The notes below the pieces were generated by a model that saw nothing but the letters and a program-made list of their open reading frames with translations, was not told the DNA's origin and searched no databases. A stretch of DNA of 64,000 nt, taken from positions 1 to 64,000 of the IMG/VR virus record IMGVR_UViG_3300049427_000004; one strand, written 5' to 3'. Source of the DNA: a virus. Shown in pieces: positions 49,106 to 56,607 of this stretch. The position numbers and the translations under genes are program-made. How positions within the stretch are numbered: the stretch's first letter is position 1; the number at the start of each line of letters is the position of its first letter.

Positions 49106-49987
49106 TTAAGCAGCTTGACGTTCATTCAAAATAGACTTAACAATCACAGGCAACTTCTTTCCAATGCATTTACGAATGTCTTTTTCTTCATATGTATTAA
49201 GTGAATCTGACTCTTCTTTCATGATATCATCATAAACTCGATTGCCAAGATGTTTCAGAATCAATCCCATATCTTCAATCCCAAATTGTTCATCAAGAAT
49301 ATTTTCATCAACCAGCTTATATAGTAATTTTTCTACTCTTGCCTTAGTCATACACTCATTAATAAATGTCATCTCAACTGATTGAAAATTAGGATCTTTA
49401 GGAGCTTTCTGTTTTTGGACTTCTCTGAAACCATCAGAAACTAATTTAACAAAACATTGTTTTTCATATCTATCTTTATAATTTACGTTTTTAACAACTA
49501 CTCCTTCGCCCTCAGAACCTAGAACTGACTGACCGACAAATGATTGCAGATGTTCAAATGATTGATATTTACCCTCGTAGAATAATGGAATCAAGTTCAT
49601 AGAAAGTCGATGCGACTCATCTTTTACCATAGAGAAGTTAACATACTCTCCAATAAATTCATTGTAAATATCGAATAGGTAAAATTGATTCATATTGCTA
49701 CCATAATCCAACTTGTGTTTAACTAGCCATTCTCCATAATAAATTACACCATCAAGCAATTTCGCAGGATTTAGCGTCTGTGTCCATTCGTAAAAACCTC
49801 TGAGATTGTTTTCGGCACTAAGATGAGTATTACGAGAGAATGCCAGAATAGCACCTTCATGCAGCTTAAATGACGCATTGGCTCCATCCAACTTTTCTTG
49901 AATTACAATGTCGTCACCTTCATTTAGTACCCCTACTGTTGTCTTATGGCCTAGACGAATAATATCAGTATACTTCTTCATTTCCAT
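49106..49987 (-). CDS. RNA ligase, Rnl2-like family
   Basis: ATP-dependent nucleotidyltransferase-fold ligase. Motif I is IQEKLDGANASF (adenylated Lys near 31). LAFSRNTHL matches motif Ia. Motif III is in YLFDIYN, motif IV SEGEGVVVKNVNY (near 158) and motif V CFVKLVSDGF (near 181). The C-terminal 100 residues are helical and shared with Rnl2-type RNA ligases rather than DNA ligases. Residue pattern favours RNA nick or tRNA repair. ATG behind AAAGGAG. It overlaps nothing and is followed by the macro-domain gene. DNA ligase activity cannot be excluded without assay. Confidence 0.82.
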   Translation of the reverse strand: MEMKKYTDIIRLGHKTTVGVLNEGDDIVIQEKLDGANASFKLHEGAILAFSRNTHLSAENNLRGFYEWTQTLNPAKLLDGVIYYGEWLVKHKLDYGSNMNQFYLFDIYNEFIGEYVNFSMVKDESHRLSMNLIPLFYEGKYQSFEHLQSFVGQSVLGSEGEGVVVKNVNYKDRYEKQCFVKLVSDGFREVQKQKAPKDPNFQSVEMTFINECMTKARVEKLLYKLVDENILDEQFGIEDMGLILKHLGNRVYDDIMKEESDSLNTYEEKDIRKCIGKKLPVIVKSILNERQAA

Positions 49988-50047
49988 TTTGTATATCTCC
50001 TTTTTATTTTTTTGTTTTATAATCAATGAATTGATGATTTCGCCACC

Positions 50048-50326
50048 TTAAGCAAATAATTCATATTCTTCATCTCGCTCATCTTTTGTTTCATCGACGT
50101 ATTCTACATTTTTATTTTTATCCAGCCACTCTATATGAGCATCACACTGTTCAGGAGTTAAAAACTTCACTTCATCTAGACCGACAACAACCCAACCTTT
50201 ACCTGCACTCACTTTATACATGGATTTTTCTCTGTCGTATTCATGCAACTCACCAATTGTACTAGAGAAAAATCCAACCTCAACACTGACCAATTTACCT
50301 AAATAGTCATCATAATTATTAACTAT
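50048..50326 (-). CDS. 92-aa protein with probable ATA start
   Basis: The site AAGGAGGTGA is a perfect match to the 16S 3' end, and ATA follows GGAGG by 8 nt. The sole canonical codon (GTG) is inside that site. The product (IVNNYDDYLGKLVSVEVGFF, SSTIGELHEYDREKSMYKVS) is beta-rich with an acidic tail. It probably has an Sm/SH3-like fold; function unknown. Confidence 0.55.
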   Translation of the reverse strand: MVNNYDDYLGKLVSVEVGFFSSTIGELHEYDREKSMYKVSAGKGWVVVGLDEVKFLTPEQCDAHIEWLDKNKNVEYVDETKDERDEEYELFA

Positions 50327-50339
50327 ATTAATCACCTCC

Positions 50340-50723
50340 TTATGGATCAGTTAGTTGATCAGATTCATCTATATTTAAATACAGTCCTACCCTTTTATCT
50401 ATATCTGCTTTCAAGTGCTTAATCAGAATATTCATCTCTTGTTGATATCCTCGACACATAAATGAGATGGTTATTCTGTCTTCAACACGTTTATCTTCAA
50501 TTATTTTAATTCCATTATTCCACATCAATTTTTTATTGTTTGTGAAACTCTCGGATACTTTATTCTGTATGCTTCTAAGATGTCTAGCATAAAGATTTCC
50601 CATTTTCATATCGGATTTCGTCATTATTTTAATGTCATGTTCAATTGTACTATATAAGCAAGGTAGCAATATTGCTTCTCTGACAAGATTGAAATCGTCG
50701 TCTCCAACTGGCTTCGCTGTCAT
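50340..50723 (-). CDS. 127-aa protein of the uvrX operon, function unknown
   Basis: Helical at the N-terminus (DDDFNLVREAILLPCLYSTI) and basic in the middle (KMGNLYARHLRSIQNKVSES). Third gene after uvrX and the YolD-like gene, overlapping the latter's stop. Probably SOS-induced with them; activity unknown. The ATG lacks a strong ribosome site. Confidence 0.6.
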   Translation of the reverse strand: MTAKPVGDDDFNLVREAILLPCLYSTIEHDIKIMTKSDMKMGNLYARHLRSIQNKVSESFTNNKKLMWNNGIKIIEDKRVEDRITISFMCRGYQQEMNILIKHLKADIDKRVGLYLNIDESDQLTDP

Positions 50724-51055
50724 AGTAATGTCACACTCACAACTTCAGAATAATCCACCCATTCGAACCCATCATCAAACTCAACTTTGAACTTTTTCTG
50801 ATATTGATTGAATGCTGTGACAACGCCAACAACTTCACGAAAATTAAACTTCCCAAACAACTCGACCTTGATTTCATCCTTTTGAATATACGACTGATTC
50901 AAATTGGAAAGCATTATTTCCCATTCATCTTCATGAATCTCTGGTCGTGTTTTTAGTTTATGATCACCCAAATATTTATTGATAGTCTCTTTATGTTCTG
51001 GTAGCATCATTCTGCTGCTCTCCCACAGACCATTTCCAGTTAGCTTTTTACTCAT
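50720..51055 (-). CDS. YolD-like protein, partner of UvrX
   Basis: Has the YolD-family order: SRMMLPEHKETINKYLGDHK near the N-terminus, HEDEWEIMLSNLNQSYIQKD, then a beta-rich end with KFNFREVVGVVTAFNQYQKK. YolD proteins are encoded beside UvrX/ImuB-type Y-family polymerases and are thought to assist them. The ATG overlaps the stop of the polymerase gene (ATGA), and GGAGG precedes it. Confidence 0.8.
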   Translation of the reverse strand: MSKKLTGNGLWESSRMMLPEHKETINKYLGDHKLKTRPEIHEDEWEIMLSNLNQSYIQKDEIKVELFGKFNFREVVGVVTAFNQYQKKFKVEFDDGFEWVDYSEVVSVTLL

Positions 51056-52293
51056 TTGTAATGTCCTCCGATTTTAGCGTTTCTGTCTACCGCTTGACCA
51101 GCGCTGGTTAATGAACTTGCTCTCAGTATTGACACTTCTCCGAATCGATCTTTGATGTCATCCATAACCTTATCAACAGCTCTCTTCTTCTCAGTGTCAT
51201 CAAACAAGGAAAGTTGATAAGTGTCAGCACTAGTCAAGTTGGAGATTGCAACGCTTAACCTTCGAACAGGCATTCTATCCCAATGAGTGTAAAAAAGTTT
51301 CTTTACAGCAGCATAGACATCTACCGTAACGTTCGTAGGATCGACTAACTTCATTTGTCTGCTGAATCCAGTAGGATTATCCCAGTCTGCTCCAGACAGC
51401 CCCATTGATACGACAGAACCCATTAAACCCTTTTCTCTCGTCCTTCTACAAATCTGTGAGCATAAATCCAGTAACACCACTTCAATCTCCCATGCTTCCC
51501 TGTAGTCCCTAGGAAGCGTCATACCATTGCCAATTACCTTCTGATGGCTATGAGTGCTTGGAGTCACTGGTGAGTCATCTATGCCGTTCGCAACCCTCCA
51601 GATGACCTGACCATTAACACCCCATTTGCTGAGTCTTTTTATTGGAGTCTTGGCTAAATCACCAATTGTTCTGATTCCCATTCTTAGGAGGTGCTGCTCC
51701 ATCCTTGATCCAATGCCCCACATATCTCGAATCGGATTATCCCAAATATGTTTATCTAGCTCATCTTTCTTCAGATAAAAAAATCCATCAGCATTCTTCT
51801 TAGCTATCATGTCACAGCAAAGTTTTGCAATTACCTTGTTTTCTCCAATTCCAGCTCTTGCATATATTCCAGTTTCGGTCATGATTCTTTTCTGAATGAG
51901 CTTTGCCATTTCAGTTATCGAATTTCCAAACAAATGTAACGAACCAGAGCAGTCAACAAATAATTCATCTATACTATATGGTTCAACCAAATCACTGTAA
52001 GTCTCAAGAATTCGGGTGATTTGCATAGAAACTTTAATGTATTGCTCCATATGTGGTCGAACAATAACCAAATCAGGACACTTTTTCAAAGCTTGCCATA
52101 GAGCTTCAGCTGTAGTAACACCAAACTTTTTTGCAAGTGGGCATGCCGCCAAGACAATTCCACTGCGTCTTTCTGGATCTCCAGCTACTACAAGAGGTTT
52201 GTCTTTATACTCAGGGTAGTTTGCCTTCTCGACAGACGCATAAAAACTTTGCATGTCGATTAGCATAATGGATCGTTTGTTTTTCTGAGTCAC
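51052..52293 (-). CDS. uvrX: UvrX, Y-family DNA polymerase for lesion bypass
   Basis: Translesion polymerase of the SPbeta UvrX/DinB-like group, 414 aa. The palm carries IMLIDMQSFYASVEKANYPE (first catalytic Asp) and VEPYSIDELFVDCSG (second Asp-Glu pair near 108). Fingers motif is ERRSGIVLAACPLAKKFGV. The thumb HhH is WGIGSRMEQHLLRMGIRTIG, and a little-finger domain follows (VISMGLSG... FSRQMKLVDPTNVTV). No typical C-terminal beta-clamp motif was identified, though QLSLFDD is a good QLxLF clamp-binding peptide. GTG start behind CGGAGG. A LexA-type box sits in its promoter. Confidence 0.93.
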   Translation of the reverse strand: MTQKNKRSIMLIDMQSFYASVEKANYPEYKDKPLVVAGDPERRSGIVLAACPLAKKFGVTTAEALWQALKKCPDLVIVRPHMEQYIKVSMQITRILETYSDLVEPYSIDELFVDCSGSLHLFGNSITEMAKLIQKRIMTETGIYARAGIGENKVIAKLCCDMIAKKNADGFFYLKKDELDKHIWDNPIRDMWGIGSRMEQHLLRMGIRTIGDLAKTPIKRLSKWGVNGQVIWRVANGIDDSPVTPSTHSHQKVIGNGMTLPRDYREAWEIEVVLLDLCSQICRRTREKGLMGSVVSMGLSGADWDNPTGFSRQMKLVDPTNVTVDVYAAVKKLFYTHWDRMPVRRLSVAISNLTSADTYQLSLFDDTEKKRAVDKVMDDIKDRFGEVSILRASSLTSAGQAVDRNAKIGGHYK

Positions 52294-52334
52294 ATTGATT
52301 CCTCCGAATAAGAACATTTGTTTGCGTAATAGCT

Positions 52335-52365
52335 ATTATACTACAAACATACGTTCGTTATGCAA
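52335..52365 (-). promoter_or_regulatory. uvrX promoter
   Basis: On the minus strand TTGCAT (52360-52365) and TATAAT (52335-52340) are 19 nt apart, with the LexA-type box between them. The spacing is long but the hexamers are good. Confidence 0.65.
52344..52357 (-). promoter_or_regulatory. LexA (DinR) SOS box
   Basis: CGAACGTATGTTTG on the minus strand matches 13 of 14 positions of the Bacillus SOS box CGAACRNRYGTTYC. It lies between the -35 and -10 of uvrX, the usual position for repression and induction by DNA damage. Confidence 0.85.
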
Positions 52366-52446
52366 GAGAAATAATTTTACAGCTTCATTTATTTAAATAT
52401 ATATGTATTTTTAATTTTTTTGTTTATAAAATCATGCTTTCGTTGG

Positions 52447-52653
52447 CTACCATTCGCCTGTTTCATGAAATTCATCAATGCACGGATAGCAATAAATCAT
52501 ATCCTCATTTTCGTCGGATGAATATGGAGCTTTTGATTCCATATTTTTCGGTTCTAAACAATGGTCGCAAATAAAATCATACTTCTTATTCTTCTCATTT
52601 AAGTATTTGTCCTTATTATTTTCGATATAATTCATTGTTTTTTTAATACTCAT
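52447..52653 (-). CDS. 68-aa zinc-finger protein
   Basis: Cys pairs CDHCLEPKN and YCYPCIDEFHETGEW, with a basic helical N-terminus (MSIKKTMNYIENNKDKYLNE). GAGGAGG site. Typical small phage zinc-knuckle protein; role unknown. Confidence 0.6.
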   Translation of the reverse strand: MSIKKTMNYIENNKDKYLNEKNKKYDFICDHCLEPKNMESKAPYSSDENEDMIYCYPCIDEFHETGEW

Positions 52654-52676
52654 AACTCGTCACCTCCTCATGAAAG

Positions 52677-52925
52677 CTATGTTTTATCATCTATAAGTCC
52701 TTCAATTTCAATTATGAAATCATCGGAATATTTTTCGAAAAATGATAATTCATATTTATATCTAGTCCTCTCCCAAAACGGGCATTTAATTACACCAGCA
52801 AAATATGTCCCTCTGTATTGGGCAGCTTCTTTGTTTTTACACCACCAAGTACCAATTCCGCCTTCGCAATGAAGACAATCATAACATGATTTCTTATTGT
52901 TATCTGCCTTGCCATTTACAATCAC
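52677..52925 (-). CDS. 82-aa Cys-rich protein, uncertain start
   Basis: SCYDCLHCEGGIGTWWCKNK then KCPFWERTR: at least five Cys near the N-terminus, probably a zinc site. The GTG used lies 18 nt from AGGGGG, so the real start may be an unusual codon a little upstream. C-terminal half is acidic and helical. Confidence 0.55.
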   Translation of the reverse strand: MIVNGKADNNKKSCYDCLHCEGGIGTWWCKNKEAAQYRGTYFAGVIKCPFWERTRYKYELSFFEKYSDDFIIEIEGLIDDKT

Positions 52926-52960
52926 TTTTTTAAACGTTTTCTTCCCCCTATTAAATTGTG

Positions 52961-53146
52961 CTAAATATATAATCTGTCTTCAGTTACCATATCAGATAAA
53001 CTAACTCCGTCAACCAACAATTTATCCAATAATGCTCTTGCTTCTTCAATGCGTAAGGATTTAGTCTCTTTGTTTTGTCGGTAAGTATATTTCTTCTGAA
53101 GGTTTTGCTTAGATTGGTTTAGAAATTCAGGTATATTATTCATCAT
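52961..53146 (-). CDS. 61-aa protein, function unknown
   Basis: MMNNIPEFLNQSKQNLQKKY, strongly helical and basic, ending DMVTEDRLYI. No family recognised. Confidence 0.5.
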   Translation of the reverse strand: MMNNIPEFLNQSKQNLQKKYTYRQNKETKSLRIEEARALLDKLLVDGVSLSDMVTEDRLYI

Positions 53147-53182
53147 TTCACCGACACTCCATCCTCATGAAACATTCATTTG

Positions 53183-53371
53183 CTACTTCCAACGATCAAT
53201 CCACTTATAGAAATCCATGATGTTGCAAATTCCTAAAATGTGTCCACCGTCTGGATTCTCAATGTACTTCAAGCTATCAGTTTTGAGTGAGATATCCTCG
53301 ATACGTCTGATTGAAATTCCATCTGTATATGATTCGCCAACTACTAAGTCAAATGGTTCTGTGTATGGCAT
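53183..53371 (-). CDS. 62-aa protein, function unknown
   Basis: MPYTEPFDLVVGESYTDGIS ... NIMDFYKWIDRWK. Beta-rich start, aromatic C-terminus. GGAAGGTG site. No family recognised. Confidence 0.5.
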   Translation of the reverse strand: MPYTEPFDLVVGESYTDGISIRRIEDISLKTDSLKYIENPDGGHILGICNIMDFYKWIDRWK

Positions 53372-53400
53372 TTTTTCACCTTCCTAATGAAACAGAGTTT

Positions 53401-53607
53401 TTAACCGATGTATTTGTGCCATAGCGCAGCAAATGTTTTTGACCATTTACCATTTTTAAATTCATATCCATCAATGTATATTTTATTATTAATTGTTGTA
53501 ATGCTGAAACCCATCATATTTTCATGAAACGGAATTATCTTATCACCAAACACAACAACTCTTTTGTGCTGATTAACAAAAACTGATCCATTAATAAAAG
53601 CACCCAC
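53401..53607 (-). CDS. 68-aa protein, function unknown
   Basis: GTG start 6 nt after GAGG: GAFINGSVFVNQHKRVVVFG, beta-rich with an aromatic C-terminus (KTFAALWHKYIG). A longer frame upstream overlaps the ribosome site. Confidence 0.5.
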   Translation of the reverse strand: MGAFINGSVFVNQHKRVVVFGDKIIPFHENMMGFSITTINNKIYIDGYEFKNGKWSKTFAALWHKYIG

Positions 53608-53644
53608 TTTACACCTCGATCCCAATTAATAAGTTTTTATGATC

Positions 53645-53905
53645 TCATTTTATCTCAAATGATATTGCTGCTGGCTTATTGCTCTCATACAGTTCCATGT
53701 GTTGCTCAACAAATTTATCCCATACTGTAGCCGTTAGTTCATATTGCCCATCTACTTCTTCTGCATCAGTAACAATACCAATCGCCTTGGAATTATCGTT
53801 AATATCTGCACTGAATCCAAAGCCCTTAACAGTTTTGTCTAGAACAGGAAGATTGATATAATCTCTCAGACTTCCATTTTTATTAACCTTCACTTTAATT
53901 ATCAT
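53645..53905 (-). CDS. 86-aa protein, function unknown
   Basis: ATG behind GAGGGAAG gives MIIKVKVNKNGSLRDYINLP, then beta strands and a helix (YELTATVWDKFVEQHMELYE). No family recognised. Confidence 0.55.
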   Translation of the reverse strand: MIIKVKVNKNGSLRDYINLPVLDKTVKGFGFSADINDNSKAIGIVTDAEEVDGQYELTATVWDKFVEQHMELYESNKPAAISFEIK

Positions 53906-53936
53906 GTACACTTCCCTCTCTACATGAAACCGATAT

Positions 53937-54587
53937 TTAATATGTTTTTATATATTTTCTTTTTATGTATTTTTTAACATCAAATCTTATCCATTGATAA
54001 ATTGCCAGATATCTTTCTCTAACAAAGAATGATTGGGTTTTATACCATTCGTTGAGTGTGTATTCTCCTTTTGAACTGTTACAACTATTACAAGCAGGAA
54101 TGCAATTTTTCAGGTCGTTCCTACCGTCAAAAACAACATGATCTCTATGTAAATCTTTATTCGTTTCTTTTTTATTTTCTTCCCAAGACTTGCCACAATA
54201 GGCACATCTGAAATTGAAGTACAATCTGCAATCATACCATTCTCTATCGGTTATCTTGTGTACCTTTGGCTTTCTATCTTTTGTATATTGTCTAGTCTTA
54301 TCTCTGTTGTTTTGCTGCCAATTTAAATATTTTCCACTTTTCCTGTGCTCTTCATTTGCTTTTTTATGTATAATTTTATGCCTTGGGTCTTTATTTCTTT
54401 TTGAATAAATCGTTTTCCATTTTTCAGGATTTCTCTCAATCCATTTAGATGCTTTCATGGCGGTACACTTCTTACATTCGGGATGATAATAGATATACTC
54501 GCCTTTAACTGTAGAATTTTTCTTGTAAGAATAAAAGTCTGATAATTTTTTGTGAGTGCCACAAACTGAACAATTTTTTGATTCTAT
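53937..54587 (-). CDS. HNH endonuclease with N-terminal zinc ribbon, ATA start
   Basis: Predicted nicking/homing-type HNH nuclease, 216 aa. Residues 5-45 form a zinc ribbon (NCSVCGTHKKLSDFYSYKKN ... PECKKCTAMKASKW). The HNH core follows: FRCAYCGKSWEENKKE, DLHRDHVVFDGRNDLKNCIP, ACNSCNSSKG. An in-frame TGA lies two codons before ATA, and no canonical start exists until an ATG 43 codons in, which would cut off the ribbon. The AAAGGAG site stands 9 nt before the ATA, so ATA is the best start. Free-standing HNH nucleases of this type spread in phage genomes. Confidence 0.85.
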   Translation of the reverse strand: MESKNCSVCGTHKKLSDFYSYKKNSTVKGEYIYYHPECKKCTAMKASKWIERNPEKWKTIYSKRNKDPRHKIIHKKANEEHRKSGKYLNWQQNNRDKTRQYTKDRKPKVHKITDREWYDCRLYFNFRCAYCGKSWEENKKETNKDLHRDHVVFDGRNDLKNCIPACNSCNSSKGEYTLNEWYKTQSFFVRERYLAIYQWIRFDVKKYIKRKYIKTY

Positions 54588-54675
54588 TTTTCATCTCTCC
54601 TTTCGTGATCCAATAATAGATTTATTTCAACTGAATCCTATCGTCGCATTTATTTATCAAATTGTTAAGTTGTTC

Positions 54676-54828
54676 TTAATAATTAGTACAATCCCTGTGC
54701 CAGACATCCAATTCTTCATGTGACATTTCAGTATCTGGGTTTTGAAAATATATAAACAAGTGACGTAACCTTCTTAAAGTTGTATCGATTTCAGTAAAAA
54801 ATTTTTCATCTGTGTTTACAGTGAACAT
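54676..54828 (-). CDS. 50-aa protein, function unknown
   Basis: MFTVNTDEKFFTEIDTTLRR ... SHEELDVWHRDCTNY behind GGGAGG. Helical, with WHRDC at the end. No family recognised. Confidence 0.6.
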   Translation of the reverse strand: MFTVNTDEKFFTEIDTTLRRLRHLFIYFQNPDTEMSHEELDVWHRDCTNY

Positions 54829-54867
54829 CGAACTTACCTCCCTTCTTTACCCCATTAAACACTTGAT

Positions 54868-55101
54868 TTATAGCCTTTCTGTCCACACAAATCGCTTACC
54901 TTTGCATTTTAATGCTTGTCGAATCCATGTCTCCGAATCTCTTCTAGAATAAATATTATGACTATTCTCAAAGATCGCTTCATCACCTTTTAAAATTTCT
55001 AAATCGAATAGATGTTCACTTACTGCTGGAGAATATCTACGATTTAAATTAATGATATAAGTAAGTCCTTTGACAACTATCTCTGATTTCCATCTATCCA
55101 T
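54868..55101 (-). CDS. 77-aa protein, function unknown
   Basis: MDRWKSEIVVKGLTYIINLN; beta-rich, with SRRDSETWIRQALKCKGKRF before the end. Strong AAAGGAGTG site. No family recognised. Confidence 0.55.
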   Translation of the reverse strand: MDRWKSEIVVKGLTYIINLNRRYSPAVSEHLFDLEILKGDEAIFENSHNIYSRRDSETWIRQALKCKGKRFVWTERL

Positions 55102-55131
55102 GCTCTCACTCCTTTTAAAGTTGTTGTTTCG

Positions 55132-55272
55132 TTACGAATGATACTTCTCTGTTGGTTCATTTAAAACCCATTCCAGAATGTCGATTTGAAGTCTGATTTC
55201 TTCCATATTAAATTTCTTCTGTAGCTCTTTAAGTTGAATCAGTTTTGTTTTAACTTGATCCGCAGTTCTCAT
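55132..55272 (-). CDS. 46-aa helical protein
   Basis: MRTADQVKTKLIQLKELQKK ... LQIDILEWVLNEPTEKYHS behind GAGGTG. A long helix; possible protein-protein adaptor. Function unknown. Confidence 0.6.
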   Translation of the reverse strand: MRTADQVKTKLIQLKELQKKFNMEEIRLQIDILEWVLNEPTEKYHS

Positions 55273-55303
55273 TACTTATTCACCTCATGAATTTATCTTC
55301 TCA

Positions 55304-55492
55304 TTAATAATCCATTTCGATTATTACTAATGCGTATGAATAAATATCCCCATCTTTTATAATCTGATTATATTTGATGTCAATCAATTTGAACTCATTT
55401 TCATTCTCATGGTTACTGAGAAATATGTTAATATCATCATGTATTCCTCTTCCATACTTGCTCACAAATTCCTTAGTCCTAATTCTTTTCAT
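55304..55492 (-). CDS. 62-aa protein, function unknown
   Basis: MKRIRTKEFVSKYGRGIHDD; basic helical start, then a beta hairpin (YSYALVIIEMDY). GAGAGAATG-type site. No family recognised. Confidence 0.5.
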   Translation of the reverse strand: MKRIRTKEFVSKYGRGIHDDINIFLSNHENENEFKLIDIKYNQIIKDGDIYSYALVIIEMDY

Positions 55493-55530
55493 ATCATTCT
55501 CTCCTTCATGAAATTAACCATTTATCGCCT

Positions 55531-55803
55531 CTAGTCTCTTACTAATTCAGATATTTCCCCTAGGTCTGCTCCATTCATAACTGCCTCTATTGCCATTATT
55601 AGTGCATCCCAATCATAATTTCGTTGAACGGTGTCAATAATTAAATCTTGGAACTCACTACCTTCTGTTTCGTCATATGCTTCATGAGTGTAACCCTTTT
55701 TTATAAGATAGTCTTCAAGTTCTTTAACCATTTGATTCGATTTTTGAGCGTGTTCTGTCATTTTGCGAATATGAATTCTCCATGATTCAGGTAGTTGTTT
55801 CAT
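55531..55803 (-). CDS. 90-aa acidic protein, function unknown
   Basis: MKQLPESWRIHIRKMTEHAQ, helical, with an acidic C-terminal half (DALIMAIEAVMNGADLGEIS). AGGAGG site. No family recognised. Confidence 0.55.
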   Translation of the reverse strand: MKQLPESWRIHIRKMTEHAQKSNQMVKELEDYLIKKGYTHEAYDETEGSEFQDLIIDTVQRNYDWDALIMAIEAVMNGADLGEISELVRD

Positions 55804-55814
55804 TTAATTATCCT

Positions 55815-55837
55815 CCTTATAAAACTAGTCTTTCATT
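55815..55837. repeat. Intergenic repeat element, example 4
   Basis: On the minus strand AATAAGGCAATGAAAGACTAGTTTTATAAGGAGG-type sequence: the GGCAATGAAA core, then TTTTAT directly before AAGGAGG. Same layout as the elements near 33.96, 47.43 and 61.97 kb. Confidence 0.6.
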
Positions 55838-56187
55838 GCCTTATTTTCATCCACTATAGCCTTAATTTTTCTTAGCTGTTCTAAAGTGTATTTTGATTTT
55901 CCATAACCACTGAATGCTGTCCTAATGTCTGAATGCAGATCGTTAGATTCATCTTCATCTAAGATGTCTTGTTTTGAAAGATACAAAGTCCAATCGGCAA
56001 TATAGCCACCCATTTCTTGACTAAGGTCTTCAATATGAAACTTCAGAGGCCTATATCCATTCCCAACTTCAAAGTACTTTCGTCCGACTTTTGAAATAGT
56101 TTCTTCTCTGATAAAGACTTCCTTTCGACCTCTGGCATTATTGCCCACTGCTTTTAAAAAAACCTGTTGCCCTACTTCAAGTTTCAT
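55825..56187 (-). CDS. 120-aa protein, function unknown
   Basis: MKLEVGQQVFLKAVGNNARG: an SH3-like beta barrel at the N-terminus (YFEVGNGYRPLKFHIEDLSQ), then a helical part with an arginine- and lysine-rich end (SKYTLEQLRKIKAIVDENKA). Related in design to small phage DNA-associated proteins, but not identified. Confidence 0.6.
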   Translation of the reverse strand: MKLEVGQQVFLKAVGNNARGRKEVFIREETISKVGRKYFEVGNGYRPLKFHIEDLSQEMGGYIADWTLYLSKQDILDEDESNDLHSDIRTAFSGYGKSKYTLEQLRKIKAIVDENKAMKD

Positions 56188-56291
56188 ATATGTTCACTCC
56201 CTCATAAAATAACCATTTCAAGACCTTTTTTCACCTATATATAGTTAATATTCATATTGATATAACTACATATAGTATGTCTTTTGTTTAT

Positions 56292-56492
56292 TTACTGCTT
56301 ATGTTCTTCTCTAAACTTTCTGATGCACTCCAGCAGCTGACTCTCTTCCATATTCCAAATTTCAGTTCGAGTTTTTCTATTGTTGTATATGAAAATATTG
56401 TCCATCAATTGACCGAATCTCATGTCAGGGAAGTCTCTCCAACACTCTTCAATTGCTTTAGTTACGGCATGAATCCGCTCAGGATCGCGCAT
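56292..56492 (-). CDS. 66-aa helical protein behind a strong promoter
   Basis: ATG 8 nt after GGAGG gives MRDPERIHAVTKAIEECWRD and DNIFIYNNRKTRTEIWNMEE. A DPxRI-x-x-V-x-x-I-E-x-x-W pattern is common in small phage proteins. Its promoter overlaps a 10-bp inverted repeat, so expression is likely regulated. Confidence 0.65.
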   Translation of the reverse strand: MRDPERIHAVTKAIEECWRDFPDMRFGQLMDNIFIYNNRKTRTEIWNMEESQLLECIRKFREEHKQ

Positions 56493-56516
56493 ATGTATTA
56501 CCTCCAAAAACTGAAT

Positions 56517-56555
56517 GTGCTACAATTTCCCTTATTCGTAAGTTCATTGTAGCAC
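56517..56555. promoter_or_regulatory. Operator-like inverted repeat over a -10 box
   Basis: GTGCTACAAT (56517-56526) and ATTGTAGCAC (56546-56555) form a perfect 10-bp inverted repeat with 19 bases between. The right arm contains the -10 box of the promoter. The spacing of about 29 bp between centres suits a dimeric or looping repressor, or an RNA hairpin. Confidence 0.65.
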
Positions 56556-56575
56556 ATCGCTGTTTATATGGTCAA
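56546..56575 (-). promoter_or_regulatory. Sigma-A promoter at 56.6 kb
   Basis: On the minus strand TTGACC (56570-56575) and TACAAT (56546-56551) are 18 nt apart. It lies between the Gam-like gene and the 66-aa gene and should transcribe leftward. Confidence 0.7.
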
Positions 56576-56607
56576 TAATTATGTATTTGTTTTTGATAAT
56601 TTATTTA

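Noticed and set aside
56220-56275. Imperfect palindrome in the AT-rich spacer near 56.25 kb
   Set aside because: The arms match poorly and similar patches are expected by chance in such AT-rich DNA.
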